Notes: generated by a model not told the origin, from the sequence alone. A DNA stretch of 64,000 bases from Alkalinema sp. CACIAM 70d (GCA_002148405.1 MUGG01000179.1:1-64000); one strand, 5' to 3'; counted from the first letter of the stretch, positions 32,568-42,121 are shown. Made by a program: numbers and translations.

Positions 32568-32599
32568 CGTTTTCGATCGAAAACGGTTACGGTAGTAAC
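32568..32599. promoter_or_regulatory. Palindromic candidate operator upstream of pipX
   Basis: CGTTTTCGATCGAAAACG (32568-32585) is a perfect 18-base palindrome. It abuts GTTACggtaGTAAC (32586-32599). The pair ends 40 bases before the pipX ATG. Neither matches the NtcA box GTA-N8-TAC exactly. A regulator-binding role is an inference from symmetry and position. Confidence 0.45.
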
Positions 32600-32639
32600 T
32601 GTCCTTTCGGCACTTACCCTTTCGCGATTACATCCTTGA

Positions 32640-32909
32640 ATGGACATTGAATCCTATCTTAACCATCCCACGTTTGGCTTATTGTTTCGAGTTTGTTTGA
32701 TTGAAGAGCACCAAGAGCTATTTACCACGTTGTATGCCCAGAGACTCTTCTTTCTTGTCAGCAACGACTCTGAGGGCTTGCAATTTGACTCGATTACTCG
32801 GGCAGATGCCAAAATTCTGGTCGAGAACCGTATGCGATTGCTGCGTCGTCAGGGAACATCGCAGGAATATACCCAGCTCTTGGCAGTTCATCGTCAGACA
32901 TTTCAGTAA
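32640..32909 (+). CDS. pipX: PII/NtcA-interacting protein PipX
   Basis: 89 residues, the family length. PipX shuttles between the nitrogen regulator NtcA, which it co-activates when 2-oxoglutarate is high, and the signal protein PII (GlnB). The Tudor-like N-terminal domain reads YLNHPTFGLLFRVCLIEE, ELFTTLYAQRLFFLVSND and ILVENRMRLLRRQG. The C-terminal helix EYTQLLAVHRQTF is also typical. pipY follows 200 bases downstream, and this pairing is conserved across cyanobacteria. NtcA and GlnB genes are not in this window. Confidence 0.95.
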   Translation: MDIESYLNHPTFGLLFRVCLIEEHQELFTTLYAQRLFFLVSNDSEGLQFDSITRADAKILVENRMRLLRRQGTSQEYTQLLAVHRQTFQ

Positions 32910-33109
32910 TGACTGATCCGTAATGACTGAATCCTGGTTGTGCTGTCCTGATTACGCTGTCGCTGGCATATTGGGTATTGCTGTTACGGGGACATTATGT
33001 TACGAGGACATTGCTGCCATTAGCTTGCCTTGCCTCTCATTGCACGCTATGAACCCCATCAATTTCCTCCTGAATCTCAATTTCCTATTCATTCACTCGC
33101 TCAATCAAA

Positions 33110-33790
33110 ATGGAGCCGATCGCCTTTGACTGTCTAATCCATCACATTCGCCAATTTCAAGAAAGCATTCCAGCCCACGTCACCACGATTGCAGTCACCA
33201 AACAAGCATCAGTAGAACAAATGCGAGCAGCCTATGCAGCAGGGTTGCGCCACTTTGGGGAAAGTCGGGTGCAAGAAGCTGCTCAAAAACAAGCACAATT
33301 GGCTGACCTCCGGGATGTGACGTGGCATTTCATTGGCCATTTGCAAAGCAACAAAGTGGCTAGAGCCCTAGAGATATTTCAGTGGATTCACTCAGTTGAT
33401 AATCTGAAATTGGCAGAGCGCATCGATCGGTTAGCCATCCCATTGGCACAGCCCCCCCAGTTGTGCCTCCAAGTCAAATTACGCTTCGATCCCAATAAAT
33501 CTGGCTGGAGTATTGAGCAACTGTTGGCTGACCTCCCGCAACTCAATCAACTTCAGCATGTTCACATTGCTGGACTGATGGTCATTCCGCCGCTAGGATT
33601 ATCAGAATCGGAGTTATGCCAGTTTTTTCAACAGGCCCGTGATTTGGTCAGTGTGGTGAATCAGCAAGCTTGGCCGCGCTTGCATCTCCAGGAACTTTCT
33701 ATGGGAATGTCTAATGATTATCAGCTTGCGATCGCATCTGGCGCTACAATGATTCGGCCTGGTCAAATCCTCTTCGGTGCGCGATCGTAA
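33110..33790 (+). CDS. pipY: PLP homeostasis protein PipY (YggS family)
   Basis: 226 residues. This is a fold-type III PLP-binding protein without a known catalytic reaction. PipY and its relatives buffer pyridoxal phosphate and influence amino/keto acid balance. The PLP lysine lies in TIAVTKQASVEQMRAAYAAG (about residue 26). Other signatures are FGESRVQEA, WHFIGHLQSNK, the strand CLQVKLRFDPNKSGW and the phosphate-binding LSMGMSNDYQLAIASGATMI. Its location after pipX is the conserved cyanobacterial pair from which the name comes. Confidence 0.95.
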   Translation: MEPIAFDCLIHHIRQFQESIPAHVTTIAVTKQASVEQMRAAYAAGLRHFGESRVQEAAQKQAQLADLRDVTWHFIGHLQSNKVARALEIFQWIHSVDNLKLAERIDRLAIPLAQPPQLCLQVKLRFDPNKSGWSIEQLLADLPQLNQLQHVHIAGLMVIPPLGLSESELCQFFQQARDLVSVVNQQAWPRLHLQELSMGMSNDYQLAIASGATMIRPGQILFGARS

Positions 33791-34797
33791 CGGTCATCCT
33801 AGACCCTTGCTTTCGCTGATGACACTAGCCCTGGTGTACGTCTCAAAAAAATACCCGAAAAATTTCTACATATAGTAGATCATTCGAAATTTTTGTGCTA
33901 GATTGTTGTCCACAACGCCCAACCGATTCCTGGAGTGCACAATTGTTCCCCATTTGAGTCGAGACATTGGGGGTTGTTCAAATCATGTTTAGCTCACGGT
34001 TCAGCAATGTATTCCACCGTCATCAATCAAGTCATTGGTTCTCGAATTAGTGATTTGAGCATCATGGTTTCTGCAAGCTGATCTGCCCGGCAAAATTTTT
34101 GTTAATTTGCCGATCGCTCTTCCGGTTAGAACCTAAGGATCTGTGGATACATCTTCTTAGTAGCTGGTTCAAGTGTGAGTTTTGCCTTTTCTTCTTTCTC
34201 CTCCAAGACTACAATTCGTAGCATTCTAAATAAATAGTTAAGGTGCTATTGAATCTTATTCTTGAAGGTAAAAATGCAGTTGAACGTTATCATTCATTTT
34301 TTGATTTCAAGGGGGCTGACTAGTACGCTTGCATTTCATTTCTCTTAGAGGGTTGGATACTAGTTTGTTGCTATTTGTAAAGCAATTGACTGCGCAGATT
34401 TGACCTGGTTTAATGATTGGCCTAAATTTGCTTAGTAGCTTTTCTGAATAACTTGTAAGATCAGGTTTTCAAGAAATTGTCAATGGGCATATAACGGATT
34501 GATCAAACCCCTGAGGTAAGGTATAAATTTAACGCACGGTAAATACTCAGTTGTTTTGTCCTACACGACTCGATTCTGAAGTATTCAACGGCAATATAAT
34601 CTACTCCTCAATCAGGTCAGGTGTGCATCTAAAAAGATATCTGGGGTCTGACCATTGATTTGAGATGCAGTGTGTTCCATGGTTTGGGTATTCCCTCTTA
34701 GATTTTAATCGTTGATGTATCTGTTTATACAGATTTGCATCTGTTTAATAGATGAAGTGTTGTCCCTGTGGTTTCTGGTTGTAATGGAGTGTGAATA
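33791..34797. other. 1-kb gene-free region between pipY and sepF
   Basis: No ORF with credible composition was found on either strand. The region is AT-rich, notably 34200-34560 and 34680-34760. It probably holds the sepF promoter and a long leader, and it may carry a small RNA. No terminator was identified. CATCTGTTTA and related short repeats recur at 34720-34760. Confidence 0.45.
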
Positions 34798-35406
34798 ATG
34801 GGTATCTTCGGTAAGCTTCGTGACTTTGTTGGTTTTAACGAATCCATGGATTACGAGTACGAGTACGATGAAATGGATGGGCAAGAGTATCAGGATCTCT
34901 ATCAAGAAGAGAATGCTGCTTCGGTGCAAGAGGAAGATCCTCGTTCCCGTCGTCAGCGTAATTTCCGCGATCGTTCTTCCTTGTCCAGTTCTGAATCTAC
35001 GACTCCTTCTGCCGCAACAGTTCCTATGGGTAATGTAATTGGTATGCCGGGTGCTGCAAATGGAATCTCTGAGGTTGTTGTAATGGAGCCTCGTTCCTTT
35101 GAAGAAATGCCTCAGGTTATCCAAGCTCTGCGTGAACGAAAGTCTGTGGTTCTCAATCTCACCATCATGGACCCCGACCAAGCGCAACGGGCCGTAGATT
35201 TTGTGGCGGGTGGTACCTACGCAATCGATGGACATCAAGAACGCATTGGTGAGAGCATTTTCCTCTTCACCCCCAGTTGCGTCCAAGTCAGCACCCAATC
35301 TGGGGTCATTCATGAAGTGCCTCAGCCCCAACCGGCACGGCCTGCTCGTCCCGCAACAACAGCAGCTCCCTCTTGGGCTACTGAACAAGTTCGCATGGTA
35401 CAGTAA
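34798..35406 (+). CDS. sepF: Cell division protein SepF
   Basis: 202 residues. SepF (Cdv2/YlmF in cyanobacteria) polymerises and tethers FtsZ to the membrane. The N-terminal amphipathic anchor MGIFGKLRDFVGFNE is followed by an acidic, Arg/Ser-rich linker up to about residue 88. The globular domain (about 90-170) contains EVVVMEPRSFEEMPQVIQAL, RKSVVLNLTIMDPDQAQRAVDF and GESIFLFTPSCVQV. The C-terminal PQPARPARPATT tail is Pro/Ala-rich. Its position before proC is conserved. Confidence 0.94.
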   Translation: MGIFGKLRDFVGFNESMDYEYEYDEMDGQEYQDLYQEENAASVQEEDPRSRRQRNFRDRSSLSSSESTTPSAATVPMGNVIGMPGAANGISEVVVMEPRSFEEMPQVIQALRERKSVVLNLTIMDPDQAQRAVDFVAGGTYAIDGHQERIGESIFLFTPSCVQVSTQSGVIHEVPQPQPARPARPATTAAPSWATEQVRMVQ

Positions 35407-35463
35407 TAGCGGCTAAGTTGCTCGTGATGTAGTGACTTAGAGTCGTTATTCAGTGAAACGAAC

Positions 35464-36270
35464 TTGGTTAAATTAGGCATGATTGGAGGCGGGGTCATGG
35501 GCGAAGCGCTCATATCCCGCTTAATTATGAAGTCTATCTATCAACCGATCGAAGTTTTGGTCAGTGAACCGAACTACGATCGGCGTAACTTTTTACACGC
35601 CCAATACGGGGTTCAAGTCACTCCAGAGAACACCCAAGTAACCCAAGCTAGCGATGTCATTCTGCTCGCGATTAAGCCCCAAATTTTTCCGCAGGTAGCA
35701 ACGGAACTGCAAGGCGCGCTGCAAACTTCAACGGCAGTGCTGGTGTCGATTCTGGCAGGGACTTCGATTGCGCAATTAGAAGCGGCTTTCCCAAATCAAC
35801 CCATTCTGCGGGCTATGCCGAATACCCCTGCACAGGTAGGGGCTGGGATAACGGCGATCGCCCGTGGACAGCAGGCTCAAGCCTATCATGTGGAGCGAGC
35901 CCAACAAGTTTTGGCAACAGTGGGCAGTGTAATTGAAGTTCCGGAGGCGCTGATGGATGCGGTAACCGGATTATCAGGGTCTGGGCCAGGTTATGTGGCG
36001 TTAGTGATTGAAGCTTTGGCCGATGGCGGAGTAGTCGCAGGGCTACCCCGACCGATCGCCTTGCAATTAGCCATTCAAACGGTGTTAGGAACGGCGCAAT
36101 TGTTGCAAGAGTCAGGGTTGCATCCCGGAGAATTAAAAGATCGCGTGACTAGCCCAGGAGGAACGACGATCGCTGGCATTGCCCAATTAGAAAAACAAGG
36201 ATTGCGATCGGCGTTAATTGAAGCGGTTCGTGCTGCCGCAAATCGCTCCAAAGAGTTGGGCGATCGATAG
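35464..36270 (+). CDS. proC: Pyrroline-5-carboxylate reductase
   Basis: 268 residues from a TTG start that gives MVKLGMIGGGVMGEALISRL, the NAD(P)-binding fold. ProC reduces pyrroline-5-carboxylate to proline. Further signatures are ILLAIKPQIFPQVA, ILAGTSIAQLE, RAMPNTPAQVGAGITAI, and the C-terminal signature LKDRVTSPGGTTIAGIAQLE. An ATG five codons later would cut into the first beta strand, which supports the TTG. It follows sepF by 57 bases and is probably co-transcribed. Confidence 0.94.
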   Translation: MVKLGMIGGGVMGEALISRLIMKSIYQPIEVLVSEPNYDRRNFLHAQYGVQVTPENTQVTQASDVILLAIKPQIFPQVATELQGALQTSTAVLVSILAGTSIAQLEAAFPNQPILRAMPNTPAQVGAGITAIARGQQAQAYHVERAQQVLATVGSVIEVPEALMDAVTGLSGSGPGYVALVIEALADGGVVAGLPRPIALQLAIQTVLGTAQLLQESGLHPGELKDRVTSPGGTTIAGIAQLEKQGLRSALIEAVRAAANRSKELGDR

Positions 36271-36330
36271 GATTGTGCAAGCTAGGATTGCTGAGCTTGG
36301 ATTGAGTGCATCCTAAGTTTTGCAAATTTG

Positions 36331-36419
36331 CCCTCATCCCCCAACCCCTTCTCCTAATTTGAAAAAAGCCAGACTCAAAGTCCCTCTCCCTTTCTGGAAG
36401 AGGGATTGGAGGTGGGGAG
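36331..36419. repeat. CCCCCAACCCC-type dispersed repeat
   Basis: A pyrimidine-rich left half (CCCTCATCCCCCAACCCCTT) is followed by a partly complementary purine-rich right half (GGATTGGAGGTGGGG) with a CCCTCTCCC/GGAAGAGGG stem. This resembles the non-coding repeats common in cyanobacterial intergenic regions. No second copy was found in this window. Confidence 0.45.
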
Positions 36420-36531
36420 TGCATAAGCAAGATGCACCCTACGGATTGCTGAGTCGGAACTTTAGGATCTTAGTTTTGCAATCCCACATTTTTCTTGTTT
36501 TTCCATCCCATCTTTTTAGCGAAACAGGCTT

Positions 36532-36579
36532 AATTACACACTGGAGTCAGAATGCGATTTCTAAATCCAGTGTGTAATT
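36532..36579. repeat. Perfect 14-bp inverted repeat
   Basis: AATTACACACTGGA (36532-36545) and TCCAGTGTGTAATT (36566-36579) flank a 20-base loop. No T-run follows, so it does not look like a simple terminator. It lies in the gene-free interval 36271-37407. Confidence 0.75.
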
Positions 36580-36917
36580 TCACGTTCAAACTGCCTGCCA
36601 AAATTGCATTGTAGGATACATTTTAGAATCTCATTTTGAATCGTGCTGTTCTGCCAACTATGATGATGGATTCAGTCCAATAGGCTTAATAATTGTGAAC
36701 GAAAAATAAACTCCACAGGTGGATATTCTCTGTGTAACAGAAGCTTATAGATTTTATAAAGTTATGTATAGATTTCAACAGCCTCAGTTAGCTTCCCATT
36801 ACTCTTAAATCAGATAGGAAATCAGATAGTAAAAAATTAGTTTTCCTGATTAAAACCTCTGGCCAAGTTGTAGTTCTAGGACTGCATTTTTATAAAAGGC
36901 TGGACTATCAAAACTGA

Positions 36918-36955
36918 GTCCAAGTCATCATTGTATGGCTTGGACTTAATTTTTT
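36918..36955 (+). terminator. Orphan intrinsic terminator
   Basis: GTCCAAG and CTTGGAC form a 7-bp stem around a 14-base loop. The stem is followed by TTAATTTTTT. It is about 650 bases after proC with no ORF between, so it may end an unannotated small RNA or a long 3' tail. Nothing else credible is seen in 36420-37407. Confidence 0.5.
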
Positions 36956-37407
36956 ATGAATTTATTTCTATGAATTTATTTGACACTGTGGTGTTATCTT
37001 GAGTAGTCGTTTCCTCCAGCATTATTCGTTGAGTCTTACTATGTGCGATTGTGATTTAATGCGGATTTCAATTTGATTCCATTAGCATTTGAGATCTCAT
37101 TGCAATTTGATTACGATCGCACTCTACGTTTATCTAGATTTTGATTCATTCGTCATGAATTCCCAAAGTGATTCTGATGGTTGAATGGGATTCTGATGGT
37201 TGAGTGGGATTGTCTTCCGTGCAGTCAAGTCTATCGGTTAACTAGAATAGTGCCCGACGTAATGGGATTGAGTATTTTTCTCCGATGTAGATTGTCATCC
37301 TGAGTTTGACCTAGTAAGAACCTGTCAAGGGTTAAGTTTAGTTGCTATCCTAGAACTTCTGTTTAACCGCCTGCCTTGAATTGCGTTTTTACTTGTGTTT
37401 TTTTACT

Positions 37408-38694
37408 ATGGGTGCGATCGCGCAGCTTCCGTCTTCTATTCGCCGTAGTTTAGGGGCATTATTTGCCTGTGGATTGTTATTTTGGATGTGCATGGCTAGC
37501 CTCCTGCCCGTCTTGCCGTTGTATATCCGCGATAACGGTGCAACGGCTCAAGAAATCGGCATTGTTATGGCCGCCTTTGCTGTTGGTCTCTTACTTTTCC
37601 GTCCACAAATGGGACGACTGGCCGATCGTCGAGGCCGGAAGGTTGTTCTTCTGATTGGCATTGTGGCCGCTGCGATCGCGCCGTTGGGATATTTCTTGAC
37701 CCAGCCTAGGGAAATCCTTTTGCTGGTGCGAGTGTTCCATGGGCTTAGTATTGCCGCTTTTACCACCGCCTACAGCACCCTTGTAACCGACATTGCCCCA
37801 CCCCAGAGCCGAGGTGAGGTGATTGGCTACATGACTTTGGTAACGCCGATCGGGATGGCATTGGGGCCGTTGTTGGGGGATTGGTTGCTGCATCAATGGG
37901 GATATAGCTTGTGTTTTGTAGCTGCCAGCACGATCGCGGGTTTAAGCTTGCTGTTCGGCCTCAGTCTTGGTAATGTCTCTGCTACCCAGCCTCAGCCCGT
38001 TTCGATTCTGTCCTCGGGGAAAGACGCTATTCCGACGCAATCCTTTTCAGAAGTGACTTCTTTGAATCAACCGTTTTGGCAGATCCTTTGGAGCGATCGG
38101 CTGCGGACCCCAACATTAACCCTGCTAATTGTAGGGGTGGCTTTCGGTATTCTCAGTATTTTTGTGCCTTTATACCTGCGAGAAACCAACCTTGCTATCA
38201 CCGCTGGCACCTTTTACACCTCCGCAGCCACGACGAGTTTTCTGATGCGATTTGTGGCCGGAAGAAATAGCGATCGCTATGGTCGGGGGCGGTTTATCAC
38301 CTTAGGATTAGCCTGCTACTGCTGCGCCATGCTGCTGTTGTGGCTGGCTCCCCGCGATGATTTATTCATCTTGGCAGGACTGCTGGAAGGCATTGGTGGC
38401 GGGACGCTACTCCCCATTACGATCGCGCTGCTGGCCGATCGATCTCAGGCTAGAGAACGGGGACGGATTTTTAGCCTCTGTATTGCAGGGTTTGACCTGG
38501 GTGTTTTTCTGGCAGGGCCTTTGGTGGGCGGATTGGCCGATTGGGTAGGGTATCGTGGAGTCTTTGGTATTGCAGCGGGTCTCTCGACGATGGGCCTCCT
38601 ATTATTTACGACCCTTTCGAGCAAAGATTTGGCACATTCCTTGCATTTCTCCCTCAAAGGAGGTAGCGATATCTATGCTCTTGATAAAAAATAA
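37408..38694 (+). CDS. MFS transporter
   Basis: 428 residues from ATG. An upstream TTG at 37381 would add nine poorly supported residues. Twelve membrane segments are predicted. The MFS signature between TM2 and TM3 reads GRLADRRGRKVVLL (about residues 70-83), and the second-half counterpart reads GRNSDRYGRGRFI. A central cytoplasmic loop lies at about residues 190-230. The drug:H+ antiporter type is the nearest guess, but the substrate cannot be told. It stands alone, with a long upstream gene-free region. Confidence 0.88.
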   Translation: MGAIAQLPSSIRRSLGALFACGLLFWMCMASLLPVLPLYIRDNGATAQEIGIVMAAFAVGLLLFRPQMGRLADRRGRKVVLLIGIVAAAIAPLGYFLTQPREILLLVRVFHGLSIAAFTTAYSTLVTDIAPPQSRGEVIGYMTLVTPIGMALGPLLGDWLLHQWGYSLCFVAASTIAGLSLLFGLSLGNVSATQPQPVSILSSGKDAIPTQSFSEVTSLNQPFWQILWSDRLRTPTLTLLIVGVAFGILSIFVPLYLRETNLAITAGTFYTSAATTSFLMRFVAGRNSDRYGRGRFITLGLACYCCAMLLLWLAPRDDLFILAGLLEGIGGGTLLPITIALLADRSQARERGRIFSLCIAGFDLGVFLAGPLVGGLADWVGYRGVFGIAAGLSTMGLLLFTTLSSKDLAHSLHFSLKGGSDIYALDKK

Positions 38695-38938
38695 TTAAAT
38701 TTTCGCCAGATTTTTCGTCTGTTAACTCTCTTCCTGACAAATCAGAAGATTTTCTATGAAATATCGGGCGTTTCCATGACCCTCGATAAACTTAAGACAA
38801 GTGCGACACCAGTTTGCAAACCTACCTAACATAGGCTATGGCTGCGTGTATGGCTGCACGTCATCATGGCTGCATATTGTAGCTGCACGTCGTAGTTGTC
38901 TTGATAGTTGTCTTTTTTGGCACCGCAGAGGTAGCCCT

Positions 38939-39481
38939 ATGCGAAAAATCTTCTTCTTGCTGGGAGAACTGAGTGATAGCGACATGGATTGGATGCTGTA
39001 CGTGGGGCGTAAGGAGCAGCTTCCAGCAGGAACTAAACTGATTGAAGAAGGCTATCCCATCGATGCGTTTTACATTGTCCTCAGTGGTCTTCTCAAAGTC
39101 TCTATTGAATCCCATCAAGGGATCAAAGTTTCCCAATTGACCAGTGGGGATGTGGTGGGGGAGATCTCCTTCCTAGATGCCCGCCCGCCCATGGCAACGG
39201 TGACCGCCGAGCGAGATAGTTTGGTCTTTGCCATTCCCCGTGAAGCTTTGCAGCGCAAATTGGACGAAGATGGAGACTTTGCCGCTCACTTCTATCGAGC
39301 GATCGCGCTCTTTTTGGCCGATCGGATGCGTAACACGGTAGGCATGATGGGTTACGGCAACGAATATGTGCTGGACTCTCCCATTCCCATGGTTCGGGAT
39401 CTCAGCCCCACGGTCGTCGCGAAACTACCGCAAGCGCGTCATCGCCTAGAAACCTTAGTCAAGCGGCTCCGGGGATATTAG
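38939..39481 (+). CDS. Cyclic nucleotide-binding domain protein
   Basis: 180 residues from the ATG at 38939, preceded by GAGG at 38928-38931. The cNMP-binding beta-roll spans about residues 8-130: LPAGTKLIEEGYPIDAFYIV, LSGLLKVSIES, GDVVGEISFLDARPPMATV. The loop GEISFLDARPPMATV resembles the phosphate-binding cassette of cAMP-binding proteins. No HTH domain follows, so it is not a DNA-binding Crp. The C-terminal end is a short helix. A longer reading from 38801 runs through degenerate TGGCTGC repeats and is not supported. Confidence 0.82.
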   Translation: MRKIFFLLGELSDSDMDWMLYVGRKEQLPAGTKLIEEGYPIDAFYIVLSGLLKVSIESHQGIKVSQLTSGDVVGEISFLDARPPMATVTAERDSLVFAIPREALQRKLDEDGDFAAHFYRAIALFLADRMRNTVGMMGYGNEYVLDSPIPMVRDLSPTVVAKLPQARHRLETLVKRLRGY

Positions 39482-39790
39482 GCGGTAAATCAGGCTTAGG
39501 CTGTGCATGCTCCCATGCATGATCTCTAAATGCATCATCTTGTTATTGAAGATAAGCCCTGCTGAAGCATTCTCTGGATCCTGTAGAGAAGGTAGATGCG
39601 ATCGGGCTGGAAACTGGACGGTGACAAGCTTCCTGGAGGGACAAAGTGGCTGGTTGTAGAGCGGTGCTGTGAAAAATTTTTAGGCTGGGAATGGAGTAGG
39701 TATTAACAACTGTTACAGATCCCAACGAACTCGCTAAACCAGGGAAGTCTGAAAGGTAGAATTGCGGAAAATGTTCTTAGAGAGAGAACC

Positions 39791-40213
39791 ATGTCAGAAA
39801 CGCTTACTGGAAAAGCGCCCTTATTTCCGGGCAGCACCGGCGGCCTGCTGACCAAGGCTGAGGTGGAAGAAAAGTATGCCATCACCTGGGAAAGCAAGAA
39901 GTCTCAAGTGTTTGAAATGCCCATGGGTGGCGCAGCAACCATGAACGAGGGCGAGAACCTGGTGTATCTCGCTCGTAAGGAGCACTGCATCGCGCTTGGC
40001 GGCCAACTTCGGACGAAATTCAAAATTACCAACTACAAGATCTACCGGGTTTTCCCCGATGGTGAGATCCAATACCTGCACCCCGCTGATGGCGTGTTCC
40101 CTGAAAAGGTTAACGCTGGCCGGGAAATGGTGAACCATGTGCCCCGCAACATTGGTTCTAACCCCAATCCGTCGACGCTGAAGTTCAGTGGCAAGCGGAC
40201 GATCGATCCGTAA
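39791..40213 (+). CDS. psaD: Photosystem I reaction centre subunit II (PsaD)
   Basis: 140 residues, the cyanobacterial length. PsaD lies on the stromal/cytoplasmic face of photosystem I and forms the ferredoxin docking site. It opens with LTGKAPLFPGSTGGLLTKAE and contains EEKYAITW, QVFEMPMGGAATMNEGENL, YLARKEHCIALGGQLRTKF and IYRVFPDGEIQYLHPADGV. GAGAGAGAA precedes the ATG. A TGTTACAGA half-site at about 39713-39721 resembles one arm of an HLR1 light-response box, but the second arm is poor. A terminator follows at 40258. Confidence 0.97.
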   Translation: MSETLTGKAPLFPGSTGGLLTKAEVEEKYAITWESKKSQVFEMPMGGAATMNEGENLVYLARKEHCIALGGQLRTKFKITNYKIYRVFPDGEIQYLHPADGVFPEKVNAGREMVNHVPRNIGSNPNPSTLKFSGKRTIDP

Positions 40214-40257
40214 TTGCTGATTTGATCCAACTAGTCTAACCGGACTAGCATGATGGT

Positions 40258-40291
40258 AGAGATGCTCTCCTGGGGCGTCTCTATTATTTTT
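40258..40291 (+). terminator. Terminator of psaD
   Basis: AGAGATGCT and GGCGTCTCT form a 9-bp stem with two G-U pairs. The stem is followed by ATTATTTTTA. It begins 44 bases after the psaD stop. Confidence 0.75.
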
Positions 40292-40588
40292 ATAAGCAAT
40301 CTGGATCAGGGCTGAATGGATCGATCGAAGCAAGATCCATCACAGTCAACCACGATCGGCTGGGCCACGATCGACTGGGCTAGGAAGATTTTTTCAGGGA
40401 ACTGGGACGTTAACTCGTACAATCGTTAGAGTAGAATTCTCCAGCAATCATGACTAGGGTGATGCAGAATCTGTGGACGATCGGATGGAAGGGATGGGCG
40501 GATGCCGCCCAATAGTTTGCCCTATCGCTACAAGTAGCCATCTGTGTTTCCATTGTCTGCCGTCTCATCGATCTTGAGTAGAAACCCC

Positions 40589-42121
40589 ATGATTTTTCCT
40601 GACTTTAATCAGTTTTCTGAGTTAGCCCAGCAAGGTAATTTTGTTCCCGTGTACCAGGAGTGGGTTGCGGATTTAGATACGCCCGTTTCTGCTTGGTATC
40701 GGGTTTGTAGCGATCGGCCCTACAACTTTCTGCTGGAATCGGTGGAAGGCGGGGAAACGGTGGGTCGCTACAGCTTTTTGGGCTGCGATCCGCTGTGGAT
40801 TATGGAAGCGCGGGGCGATAGAACCACGCAAACCTACCGTGATGGTTCGCACCACGAGTTTACGGGGGATCCGTTTGCTGCATTATCTACTTGTTTGGCG
40901 GACTTCCACCCAGTCAAGTTACCGGAACTGCCACCGGGCATTGGCGGACTGTTTGGCTTTTGGGGTTATGAGTTAATTAACTGGATTGAGCCCACGGTCA
41001 CGATTTATCCGCCCCAGGAGGGGGATTTGCCCGATGGGTTGTGGATGCAGATTGACAGCTTATTGATTTTCGATCAGGTGAAACGGAAGGTGTGGGCGAT
41101 CGCCTATGCGGATTTGCGGGATCCCAATACGGATTTGCCAGCGGCCTATGCCAAAGCCTGCGATCGGGTAAAGGAATTGGTGCGGAAATTAGAATCGCCT
41201 ATTACCGATCGGGCGAAGCGCTTTGATTGGAAACCGAACAACGCCAGAAGCAATTCCCAAGAGCTTGCGATTACGAGCAATTTTACTCAGGAAGATTTCT
41301 GTCAGGCGGTGGAGAAAGCCAAGGGACACATCAAGGCGGGGGATATTTTCCAGGTGGTGATTTCCCAGCGGTTGTCTACAGAATATGCGGGTGACCCATT
41401 TAATTTGTATCGATCGTTGCGGCTGGTTAATCCATCGCCCTACATGTCGTACTTTAATTTTGGCGATTGGCAGATTATTGGTTCCAGTCCAGAAATTATG
41501 GTGAAGGCGGAAAACGCGCCGGAGGGCGATCGTAAAATTGCCACGGTACGTCCGATCGCCGGAACGCGGAAGCGGGGTAAGACGCCCCAGGAAGAATTAG
41601 CGTTGGAACAGGATTTACTAAGCGACCCGAAGGAAGTTGCGGAGCACGTGATGCTGGTGGATTTGGGGCGCAATGATCTCGGTCGTGTTTGCGTGAACGG
41701 CAGCGTTAAAGTGGACGAGTTGATGATCATTGAGCGCTATTCCCATGTCATGCACATTGTAAGTAATGTGATTGGGGATTTACGGGCTGATAAAACAGCT
41801 TGGGACTTGCTGAAAGCTTGTTTCCCAGCCGGAACCGTGAGTGGTGCACCCAAGATTCGGGCGATGCAGATTATTCATGATTTGGAGCCTTGCCGTCGGG
41901 GGGTATATTCCGGGGTGTATGGTTACTATGATTTTGAGGGGCAATTGAATAGCGCGATCGCGATTCGTACCATGATTGTGCAGCCGATGGAGAATGGCCA
42001 GCATCGGGTGAGCGTGCAGGCGGGTGCGGGTCTGGTGGCGGATTCTGTGCCGGAAAATGAGTATGAAGAAACGCTGAATAAAGCAAGGGCAATGCTGGAG
42101 GCAATTCGCTGTGTAATGTAG
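40589..42121 (+). CDS. trpE: Anthranilate synthase component I
   Basis: 510 residues from the ATG at 40589, giving MIFPDFNQFSELAQQGNFVP. A GTG at 40544 would add 15 residues without homology support. TrpE converts chorismate to anthranilate, the first committed step to tryptophan. The chorismate-binding domain shows KAKGHIKAGDIFQVVISQRL, GSSPEIMVK, RPIAGTRKRG, LVDLGRNDLGRV, FPAGTVSGAPKIRAM and RRGVYSGVYGYYDF. The N-terminal LLESVEGGETVGRYSF segment is the tryptophan feedback region. It stands alone in this window, and trpG is not adjacent. Confidence 0.96.
   Translation: MIFPDFNQFSELAQQGNFVPVYQEWVADLDTPVSAWYRVCSDRPYNFLLESVEGGETVGRYSFLGCDPLWIMEARGDRTTQTYRDGSHHEFTGDPFAALSTCLADFHPVKLPELPPGIGGLFGFWGYELINWIEPTVTIYPPQEGDLPDGLWMQIDSLLIFDQVKRKVWAIAYADLRDPNTDLPAAYAKACDRVKELVRKLESPITDRAKRFDWKPNNARSNSQELAITSNFTQEDFCQAVEKAKGHIKAGDIFQVVISQRLSTEYAGDPFNLYRSLRLVNPSPYMSYFNFGDWQIIGSSPEIMVKAENAPEGDRKIATVRPIAGTRKRGKTPQEELALEQDLLSDPKEVAEHVMLVDLGRNDLGRVCVNGSVKVDELMIIERYSHVMHIVSNVIGDLRADKTAWDLLKACFPAGTVSGAPKIRAMQIIHDLEPCRRGVYSGVYGYYDFEGQLNSAIAIRTMIVQPMENGQHRVSVQAGAGLVADSVPENEYEETLNKARAMLEAIRCVM

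Noticed and set aside
32923..33129. 68-codon plus-strand ORF between pipX and pipY
   Set aside because: Composition is unlike a protein (Cys/Leu-rich, no motif), it overlaps the pipY start, and no ribosome site is present.
34705..35388. 227-codon minus-strand ORF opposite sepF
   Set aside because: It is the mirror of sepF codons in a conserved gene; the His/Arg/Thr-rich product is a typical antisense shadow.
37381..37407. TTG start for the MFS transporter
   Set aside because: It adds MRFYLCFFT without homology support; the ATG at 37408 fits the family start.
39700..39725. HLR1 light-response element before psaD
   Set aside because: Only one half-site (TGTTACAGA) is good; the second half does not match, so it is mentioned but not called.
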